25,277 nt of DNA from CAZMCH01 sp964564735 (GTDB taxonomy: Bacteria > Poribacteria > DTPJ01), in contig CAZMCH010000063.1 in NCBI GenBank assembly GCA_964564735.1, positions 1-25,277 on the forward strand, read 5' to 3'. Under the pieces are notes generated by a model. That model was not told the DNA's origin. It made no database searches and saw nothing but the letters and a program-made list of their open reading frames with translations. Each line of letters starts with the position of its first letter. The first letter of the stretch is position 1. The translations under genes and the position numbers were made by a program. This document shows positions 8,637 to 15,157 of the stretch, in pieces.

Positions 8637-10631
8637 ATCAAAAGGTTTTCAACATTTGCATTTACAGCATTTCTTTTTATGGCTACGTCAATTAATGCCA
8701 AATCAGACGTTGTTCTACATACACCGATAATATACGCTGTTGATAGCATAAAACTTACCATAAATGCAAGCACTTCATCTAACATCAATACAATTATACG
8801 AGGAACGGTTTTCTTTCGGCGAATAAATGAAAGTGAATATATAAGCCAACCGATGATTAGATCAGGCGATTCTTACGAAGCAACGCTTCCTGCTAGATAT
8901 ATCACTGGCAAAGCAATTGAATATTATATAACATTATATATATCTGATGGAAGTATTATAACATCTCCTGCACAAAATCCAGCATCAATGCCCTATGCCA
9001 TAGTTATTATGCCAGCAACTCAGGGCTGGTTTGAGGTGCTTTATCCAGAAGCAAATTCTGTAATAAAAGAGAAAAAACCAGAAATAACGGCATCTTTTGT
9101 TGAACCAATATATTCAAAAGATGATATACAGATAAGGCTTGATGGAAAAAATATAAGCCAAAATTGTGAAATAACGGAATATTTCTTTTCTTATACACCA
9201 CAAAAAGACCTATCAGTCGGAGGACACTCTATAACATTAATAAACTTAAGTAAATTCAATATGGCAGGGTCATGGCAGTTCTTTATTGAAGGAAAAGAAA
9301 AGACTTTTCAGGATTTTTATGGAATCATGTCACTGACTTGGCAGTATGCGGATTCGGATTCTGAATCTAAATATCTGCTATATAATAAAGGTTCGAGTTT
9401 CGGTATTTTGGGTCAACTAGGTGGTAAGATACTAGATTATCAATTTGATAGCTGGATTAATAGAAATACTTTGTATGGACAAAAAACAAACGATTTGGGA
9501 ATAGGATTTTATGGCGATAAAATCACAATAAATATCGGAGATATTTTTCCAACTATGTCAAAATTGACACTAGATGGCATGCCAGCAGTAGGAGCAGAAA
9601 TAACAATGAAGCCTTATGATAGAATAACTTTTCAGATATTTGGTGCAGAAAGCAGGTTATTTGATGATGATAAAGATAAGTTTTTGTTTGACCTATTAAA
9701 TAGCAGATTCACCGCTTTAAAAGCTTCTGCTTCGCCGATAAAAGACAAATGGAGTATCGATATTTCATACTTATACGCTAAAAATAATGCAAGCGCAGAT
9801 ACCGATTTATCAATTGATATGGAAAAGAGGAATAATATAATATCTATCGGAACAAAGGTAAATCTCCCAGCACAATTTATATTTCAATCAGAATGGTCAA
9901 GGAGTGATAACAAAACCGATTATGGCGAAGAATTTGGAATTGATACAAATATTGATCAAGCATTTTCAGCAGGAATAAGCAAAAAAATAAAGGCTTTCTC
10001 TTTTGAGGCATTTTATATAGATGTAGGAGATAATTTTATATCCGAAGTCAACCCATTTATTGAGATTGGAAGAAAAGGAATAGGTATATCTGGGCAATAT
10101 TCATATCACAGAGGATTATTCACTCGTTTGGAATATACAAGGTATTATCACGACTCCGATTTTGATAATCAAATGAGAGCAAACACAAGTATATTTTTAT
10201 CTGGATTTCCTTCTCTAAATTTAGGCTATTATCAACAGAGATTACCTTATGCAAAATATGATGTTCGTGGTGCAAATATTGGCTCATCATACAAAATCAG
10301 TAAATTTGATATTTCTGTAAATGGCTCTTGGTCAAATAGTAGATTTTGGATAGATGAAACAGATAGAAATATACTTTCTTTATCAGGAAGAATCAATTAT
10401 AATATCACAAAGAATACATCGATTAGTGGAAATTATTATCAATATTGGGGCTACAAATCAGACATAATCTCAAGCCTTCAAAGGCAGTTTTCATTTGAAA
10501 TACAACAAAACATCGCAAGAAAGCATTCACTCGGAATAGGATTTAAGGCAGTTATATATAAAGATAAAAACAACATTGCGAGTAATTATAATGAAAAAAT
10601 TTTATTTACTAAGTATCAATATTCGTTTTGA
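8637..10631 (+). CDS. Outer-membrane beta-barrel protein with N-terminal Ig-like domains
   Basis: The first ATG in frame is at 8679, but it has no ribosome site and would cut off the signal peptide. Starting at the ATC at 8637, 7 bases after AAGGAG, gives KRFSTFAFTAFLFMATSINA, a good signal peptide with an A-x-A-like cleavage site; an in-frame TGA lies just upstream. The 664-aa product has a first Ig-like domain (about residues 25-125), a second (about 133-219, with RLDGKNIS, FSYTPQKDL and SWQFFIEG), then a long run of amphipathic strands with alternating aromatics. It ends YQYSF, the terminal aromatic expected of BAM-inserted barrels. Specific function is unknown. The second Ig-like domain resembles the periplasmic domain of the anti-sigma factor at 13204-13905. 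Confidence 0.8.
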   Translation: MKRFSTFAFTAFLFMATSINAKSDVVLHTPIIYAVDSIKLTINASTSSNINTIIRGTVFFRRINESEYISQPMIRSGDSYEATLPARYITGKAIEYYITLYISDGSIITSPAQNPASMPYAIVIMPATQGWFEVLYPEANSVIKEKKPEITASFVEPIYSKDDIQIRLDGKNISQNCEITEYFFSYTPQKDLSVGGHSITLINLSKFNMAGSWQFFIEGKEKTFQDFYGIMSLTWQYADSDSESKYLLYNKGSSFGILGQLGGKILDYQFDSWINRNTLYGQKTNDLGIGFYGDKITINIGDIFPTMSKLTLDGMPAVGAEITMKPYDRITFQIFGAESRLFDDDKDKFLFDLLNSRFTALKASASPIKDKWSIDISYLYAKNNASADTDLSIDMEKRNNIISIGTKVNLPAQFIFQSEWSRSDNKTDYGEEFGIDTNIDQAFSAGISKKIKAFSFEAFYIDVGDNFISEVNPFIEIGRKGIGISGQYSYHRGLFTRLEYTRYYHDSDFDNQMRANTSIFLSGFPSLNLGYYQQRLPYAKYDVRGANIGSSYKISKFDISVNGSWSNSRFWIDETDRNILSLSGRINYNITKNTSISGNYYQYWGYKSDIISSLQRQFSFEIQQNIARKHSLGIGFKAVIYKDKNNIASNYNEKILFTKYQYSF

Positions 10632-10775
10632 TGAAAAAAAACGTAAAAAAATGGAACAAATAATAAGAAAAAAGTATCTAAATACCATGAAAGACAAATA
10701 TTAGCCTTGAAATTAAAGGGGCTATTGCGGGGAATAAATAATAAAATTTTTTGCTACTAAGAGAGGGATCATACA

Positions 10776-12617
10776 ATGTATGATATTAAAAGGATTTTAT
10801 CCATTTTTTTAATTGCTTTCCTGATAGTCGGTTTAGTTGTTCCTACTGCATTTTCTAAGGATGACAAGGATAAAGACAAACCTGATCCGAAGCCAGACCC
10901 GAAGCCTGATCCAAAACCAGATCCTAAACCAGATCCACAGCTTGTTATTAGTCCGTCAGAAGTGTCATTAAAAGTCGGTGAAACTCAATCTTTTAGTGTA
11001 AGCCTTCAAAATGCAGGTGGTGCAGTTATATCTAATTTAAGCTGGAGAGTAACTGGCAATATCGGTGAAATAACTCAAAGCGGTTCATTTACAGCAGGTA
11101 ATAAGGCAGGTAGAGGGGCGGTTGTTGCCACTGCAAAGGTTGATAACAAAAACCTTTCCGCAACAGCGCAAGTAAATGTCGCAGAAGGCGAAACACCACC
11201 TGGTCCATCAAAAAAGATAGACGTTGTTGTTATACCTTCATCGATTACCCTTGCACCAAACAGCACACAAAAATTCTCCGTCCAAAACCCACCAGCAGGA
11301 GCGACTATTGACTGGCGCGTCGTTCCATCACGTATTGGCTCAATTGATAACAGCGGTAATTTTATCGCAGGTCAAGTTGTGGGAAAAGGAATGGTCGTTG
11401 CTAATGTCAGCACAAAAGATGCCAAAGGCACTGGAAAATCAGACGTTATAGTTGCAGGTTCTACTGATCAAGAAAATAAAATGAAGGTGGAAATAGACGT
11501 CAAACCAGATTATTCAAAAGTCAAAAAAGGCGATTCAACAAAAATACAGGCAATAATAAAGGGTCTAAATCAAGGTAATATACAATATGATCTTAATTGG
11601 AGTGTTGATTCTTCATTTGGAACAATAACTGAACTAGAACAAGGCAAAGAACAGGCTACCTTTAAGGCTGGTAATAAAGAAGGAAAGGTAGTTATAACAG
11701 CAACCCTGAAATTCAATTCTACTACGCTAAGTGATTGGGCTGTCATTGAAATAATAGGCGATGAAAAGCCAAAAACAGGTAAATTTAAGGTAGAAATTGA
11801 ACCAAATTCCATAACACTTGAAGTCGGAGGGAAGCAGACTTTTACAGCTAATATAATAGGAGCATCATCAGAACCTCAGATAAATTGGTCTTGGAGTCTT
11901 TCACCGAAGAAACTTGGATACTTAACCAAAATTGATGAAAGGACTGTTTCACTTGAGGCACTAGAACCCGGCTGGGGAATGCTAATCGCAAAGGCTGATG
12001 ACGGCAAAAGTGTTGGAACAGGTCAGGCAAAGATATATATAAGCGGAAAAGGCGGAGAACAATATAGATATAGAATATCTCCCCAATATGCAGAAACACA
12101 AGCAGGTGGAAATCCAATAATATTTACTCTCATTGGTGAAAATGGTAATCCTTTTACGGGGGCGCCTATAGTTTGGAGTGTAGTGCCAGAAAAAATGGGA
12201 ACAATAAACGGTAATGGAAATGCAGTCGAATTTCTGCCGGGCGATACACCCGGACAAGTAATGGTAACAGCTAAAATTCAAGATGGCAGAGGACTTGGCA
12301 CCGTTCAAGCAAGAATCAAGATTAATGAGCAAAATACATACGGAAAGTTGATCGCCACAATAGATGGACCAATGACTATTAAGCTAAATGAAACTGCAAA
12401 TTATGTTGTCTCTGTCAAAAATTCAAATAATGAAACTGTCGATTTAAGTAGCGCGCAAATTGATTGGCGAGTTGCGCCGAGTCAGTTGGCAACAATCATT
12501 GGTTCTGGCGAAACAGCAGTAGTTACCGCAATTAGAAAAGGTCGTGGAGTAGTAATCGCAACAATAAAAACACCACAAGGAACAGTTACAGGGAAAATAT
12601 CCATAACTGTTGAATAA
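10776..12617 (+). CDS. Secreted protein with six Ig-like domains and a Pro-Asp-Pro-Lys linker
   Basis: The 613-aa protein has a signal peptide (residues 1-27, TAFS), a charged segment, then a PDPK-repeat linker (about 36-54). Six tandem Ig-like domains of the bacterial Big_2 type follow at about 55-135, 148-232, 238-330, 337-428, 434-520 and 528-613. Each repeats a pattern such as sWrV..p..iG.i...G.f.aG...G.g.v.A (for example LSWRVTGNIGEI and IDWRVAPSQLATI). There is no catalytic motif, so a structural or adhesive surface role is likely. GAGAGGGA precedes the ATG. Its TAA overlaps the ATG of the ECF sigma gene by one base, so expression of sigma factor and surface protein is probably coupled. 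Confidence 0.85.
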   Translation: MYDIKRILSIFLIAFLIVGLVVPTAFSKDDKDKDKPDPKPDPKPDPKPDPKPDPQLVISPSEVSLKVGETQSFSVSLQNAGGAVISNLSWRVTGNIGEITQSGSFTAGNKAGRGAVVATAKVDNKNLSATAQVNVAEGETPPGPSKKIDVVVIPSSITLAPNSTQKFSVQNPPAGATIDWRVVPSRIGSIDNSGNFIAGQVVGKGMVVANVSTKDAKGTGKSDVIVAGSTDQENKMKVEIDVKPDYSKVKKGDSTKIQAIIKGLNQGNIQYDLNWSVDSSFGTITELEQGKEQATFKAGNKEGKVVITATLKFNSTTLSDWAVIEIIGDEKPKTGKFKVEIEPNSITLEVGGKQTFTANIIGASSEPQINWSWSLSPKKLGYLTKIDERTVSLEALEPGWGMLIAKADDGKSVGTGQAKIYISGKGGEQYRYRISPQYAETQAGGNPIIFTLIGENGNPFTGAPIVWSVVPEKMGTINGNGNAVEFLPGDTPGQVMVTAKIQDGRGLGTVQARIKINEQNTYGKLIATIDGPMTIKLNETANYVVSVKNSNNETVDLSSAQIDWRVAPSQLATIIGSGETAVVTAIRKGRGVVIATIKTPQGTVTGKISITVE

Positions 12618-13204
12618 TGATAGATATTGACATCCTAAAAAAAGCCCAAACGGAAGATGTAACAGATAAGATTCAAAGTTTTGATAAATTAGTCGCCGAT
12701 CATGAAGGAAAAATATTTAATACAATATATTCCTTCATCGGTGATTATGATGATGCTATGGATCTTACTCAGGAAACATTTATTTGTGCCTTTCGCAATA
12801 TATCAAAATTTCGTCAAGAATCATCAATGTCAACATGGCTATATACTATCGCAATCAATATCTGTAAAAAGAATTATAAGAAAAAGAAAAAATTATCATC
12901 AATATTCATAGACTCGGTTGATAATCCACAAATAAATATAAACTCCATTGAGCAAATAAATCAAGATCAATCTATTGAAGACATGCTCGAAATTGATGAA
13001 AAACAAGATTTAATTCAACAAGAGATTTCCTCATTGCCAAAAAAATACAGAACAGTTATAATATTAAAGTATTTGCAAGACCTATCTTATGAGGAAATAG
13101 CAAAAATTGTTGGATGTAATGTTGGAACAGTAAAGTCACGTCTTTCCAGAGCAAAAGATAAACTAAAACCAAAACTGAAAAGACTGATGGAGGTAGAAAT
13201 ATAA
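12617..13204 (+). CDS. ECF-type RNA polymerase sigma factor
   Basis: The 195-aa protein has region 2 (about residues 24-93: DYDDAMDLTQETFICAFRNI, then STWLYTIAINICKNY-like residues) and region 4 (about 125-187: LPKKYRTVIILKYLQDLSYE, then GTVKSRLSRAKDKL). This is the standard two-domain layout of extracytoplasmic-function sigma factors. A lysine-rich stretch follows region 2. Its start overlaps the preceding stop (TAATG) and its own stop overlaps the anti-sigma start in the same way, so the three genes form a coupled cassette. The controlled genes cannot be told from this window, but the neighbouring surface proteins are candidates. Confidence 0.95.
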   Translation: MIDIDILKKAQTEDVTDKIQSFDKLVADHEGKIFNTIYSFIGDYDDAMDLTQETFICAFRNISKFRQESSMSTWLYTIAINICKKNYKKKKKLSSIFIDSVDNPQININSIEQINQDQSIEDMLEIDEKQDLIQQEISSLPKKYRTVIILKYLQDLSYEEIAKIVGCNVGTVKSRLSRAKDKLKPKLKRLMEVEI

Positions 13205-13905
13205 TGAATTGTCGCAAAATCAGAGGTCTTATAAATATATATCTGGATGACGAAGCAAATTCCAAACAAAAGGAGCTAGTATTATTACATACACAGACTT
13301 GCAAAGAGTGTAATTTCATATTCAATGAGACTCAGAAATTAAACAACCTTTTAACGTCAGTTCCTGCTATAAAACATCCAAGTAATTTGCATAGCTCTAT
13401 TATGTCACGTGTAACATCAGATTCATGCAAAGAAAAAAAGGCGTTCTTTGCGTTTCCTGTTTCTGCATGGGCAGGGGTAGCAACTCTCATTTTGGTAATA
13501 GCTCTTTCTTCTATGCTAATATTTAGAGATAAGTCCGAAGGGACATCAAATATTGTCACGAAAAAACCAGAAACGAATATTGCATTAGCAAAACCAGAGA
13601 TACTCATAGTATCGCCCAAAGAAGATGCGGTTATTGAGGAAAAAAATGTAGATATATCAGCAGTTATTGATTCTGTTGGAACAACTAATATCCGAGTGAT
13701 ACTTGATGGTAAGGATGTTACAGACGCAACGGAAATTAGCAAGGATTTCTTGATTTATACTTCAGATACTCTAAGTGATGGTTATCATAAGGTTGTTATA
13801 AATGCTGATGATGAAAAGGGAAAGTCTATCACTCAACGCTCTTGGAAATTTTTTGTAATTCCTTCTGAAAGGGTTTCTATCGAAAAGCCATCAAAAACAA
13901 GTTAG
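13204..13905 (+). CDS. Zinc-finger anti-sigma factor with periplasmic Ig-like domain
   Basis: The 233-aa protein has the zf-HC2 anti-sigma pattern: Cys3 and H29-TQT-C33-KE-C36 (HxxxCxxC). A single membrane helix lies at about residues 84-107. A C-terminal Ig-like domain (about 131-225) contains VILDGKDVT, IYTSDTLSDGYHKVVI and SWKFFVI. The N-terminus should hold the ECF sigma factor in the cytoplasm while the C-terminus lies in the periplasm. The periplasmic domain has the same motif order as the second Ig-like domain of the barrel protein at 8637-10631. GGAGG lies 10 bases before the ATG, and the gene overlaps the sigma gene by one base. Confidence 0.9.
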   Translation: MNCRKIRGLINIYLDDEANSKQKELVLLHTQTCKECNFIFNETQKLNNLLTSVPAIKHPSNLHSSIMSRVTSDSCKEKKAFFAFPVSAWAGVATLILVIALSSMLIFRDKSEGTSNIVTKKPETNIALAKPEILIVSPKEDAVIEEKNVDISAVIDSVGTTNIRVILDGKDVTDATEISKDFLIYTSDTLSDGYHKVVINADDEKGKSITQRSWKFFVIPSERVSIEKPSKTS

Positions 13906-13932
13906 AAACTATTACAAAAAAATAGCTCTTTG

Positions 13933-13977
13933 AAAAACCTTTTTTACAATAAATATGTGAAGAGGTTTTTGCTTTTT
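13933..13977 (+). terminator. Rho-independent-like terminator after the anti-sigma gene
   Basis: AAAAACCT (13933-13940) and AGGTTTTT (13963-13970) form an 8-bp stem, extendable inward by a few pairs, around a loop of about 22 bases. GCTTTTTT follows. It closes the barrel/Ig/sigma/anti-sigma block 27 bases after the stop. The stem is AU-rich, so efficiency may be modest. Confidence 0.55.
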
Positions 13978-14049
13978 TAAAATAGAAATTCATATTTGAT
14001 GTGAATTCGATAACATAAAGATTCTACTTTTTGGGGGAGTTGACTTATA

Positions 14050-14808
14050 TTGCTAGAAAAATTATGGCAGGAATATAAGTTTGAGAAAAATGTATATGCA
14101 CGTGAAAAAATTGTTTTAAAGTGTTTGCCAATGATCAATGCTATAGCTCAAAGACTTTCATTATATTTGCAACCCTGTTGTGATACTGACGATCTTGTAA
14201 GTGATGGTTTGATAGGACTATTGGATGCTATAGAAAAATACGATCCTAAAAAGCAATCAAAGTTCAAGACTTATGCAGCGATTCGTATCCGTGGAGCAAT
14301 GTTGGATACGATACGTAAAACAAGGTGGGCTACAACAGTATTTCAAAGAAAAATTAAGAAATTAATGAAAACAAATAATATACTTGAGCAAAAATTGTTA
14401 CGTCATCCAACAGAAGAAGAATTAGCAGAAGAGATGAATATGGAATTAGATCAATTCCGAAAAATGATGTTACAAACAGGACCATCAGTCATTTTTATAG
14501 GGAGCCATCAAGCTTTCGAATATGAAAATATGGAATTATTAGAATCCTCCATTAGTGATGAGACGTCTATAAATCCAGAAGAACATGCCATATCCGATGA
14601 AATAAGCGCAACTCTAATAAATGCAATAAAATGCCTTCCTAAAAAGTCAGCGATTGTTATTAGCCTATATTACTATGAAGAAATGACTATGAAGGAAATA
14701 GCAAAGGTACTTTCTATAACAGAATCAAGAGTCTGCCAGATACATGCGCAAGCTTTACTTAGGCTATTTCAGATTATATGCTCAAAAATAAAATCATGTG
14801 AAATATAG
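14050..14808 (+). CDS. FliA/WhiG-type sigma-70 factor
   Basis: The 252-aa protein carries sigma regions 2, 3 and 4 in the group 3 (FliA/WhiG/SigB-like) layout. Region 2 includes DTDDLVSDGLIGLLDAIEKY, KFKTYAAIRIRGAMLDTIRK and TRWATT. Region 3 includes RHPTEEELAEEMNM. Region 4 includes LPKKSAIVISLYYYEEMTMK and the recognition helix SITESRVCQIHAQALLRL. The start is TTG, chosen for the GGGGGAG 10 bases upstream. No flagellar gene is present, so a motility role is not supported locally; FliA is used here as a family label. It is separated from the ECF cassette by a terminator-like hairpin and probably has its own promoter. Confidence 0.9.
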   Translation: MLEKLWQEYKFEKNVYAREKIVLKCLPMINAIAQRLSLYLQPCCDTDDLVSDGLIGLLDAIEKYDPKKQSKFKTYAAIRIRGAMLDTIRKTRWATTVFQRKIKKLMKTNNILEQKLLRHPTEEELAEEMNMELDQFRKMMLQTGPSVIFIGSHQAFEYENMELLESSISDETSINPEEHAISDEISATLINAIKCLPKKSAIVISLYYYEEMTMKEIAKVLSITESRVCQIHAQALLRLFQIICSKIKSCEI

Positions 14809-14874
14809 ATTTTTAGAATTGTTGATATCGTGCAATGACAAAATACTGCCACTAAATTATAATACCGATAGAAA

Positions 14875-14903
14875 ATTGTCAATCAATTCATTATATTGAC
14901 AAT
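14875..14903. promoter_or_regulatory. Perfect 9-bp inverted repeat overlapping a -35 element
   Basis: ATTGTCAAT (14875-14883) and ATTGACAAT (14895-14903) are exact inverted copies separated by 11 bases. The right arm contains the TTGACA of the promoter at 14896-14924. The arrangement is what a dimeric repressor operator would look like. It could instead be an AU-only hairpin after the sigma factor gene. Confidence 0.4.
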
Positions 14904-14924
14904 AAAATATTGATATGTAATAAT
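14896..14924 (+). promoter_or_regulatory. Putative promoter of the long leader and 938-aa protein gene
   Basis: TTGACA (14896-14901), 17 bases, then AATAAT (14919-14924, five of six matching TATAAT). Initiation near 14930 would create a leader of about 228 bases before the ATG at 15158. Confidence 0.45.
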
Positions 14925-14928
14925 AATG

Positions 14929-15157
14929 CCACTTTTAGTAAATCTCTCCTAAAGGAGTGGTATGTTAAGGTTAAAGCGTAATGCTTTGCTTTGATATTTT
15001 GGTTTTTTACCCCCAAAGTTAAATGATTTTTGGCTTTCAGGATAAATGGGCAATCTGATTTATTCCCCCTCTCAAAGTTAGAAAGTCCATAGCCTTTATT
15101 CCCCGATATTAAGCCCCAAATCATTTAACTTATTTTCTTAGAATATCGGACAGTAAA
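14929..15157 (+). promoter_or_regulatory. Long structured 5' leader, no assigned RNA family
   Basis: This gene-free stretch holds two marked stem-loops. First, CCACTTTTAG (14929-14938) pairs with 14949-14960 (CTAAAGGAGTGG), leaving a GG bulge. That stem includes AAAGGAG, which precedes a ten-codon frame at 14962-14994 (MLRLKRNALL). Second, 15016-15036 and 15111-15131 are inverted copies matching at 19 of 21 positions, enclosing about 74 bases in which GGATAAAT and ATTTATTCC can also pair. TTTATTCCCC and CAAAGTTA each occur twice. No known riboswitch was recognised. The ribosome site just before 15158 is weak, so structure could control translation. Confidence 0.4.

Noticed and set aside
8593..8640. 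ATG at 8593 as a start for the barrel-protein gene
   Set aside because: It is out of frame with the signal peptide and barrel, and it coincides with the predicted transcription start, leaving no ribosome site.
11982..12332. 116-aa minus-strand open frame
   Set aside because: It is antisense to the six-Ig-domain protein gene and shows no recognisable domain.
13332..13742. 136-aa minus-strand open frame
   Set aside because: It lies wholly within the anti-sigma gene on the other strand, has no ribosome site or family resemblance, and the plus-strand gene has clear motifs.
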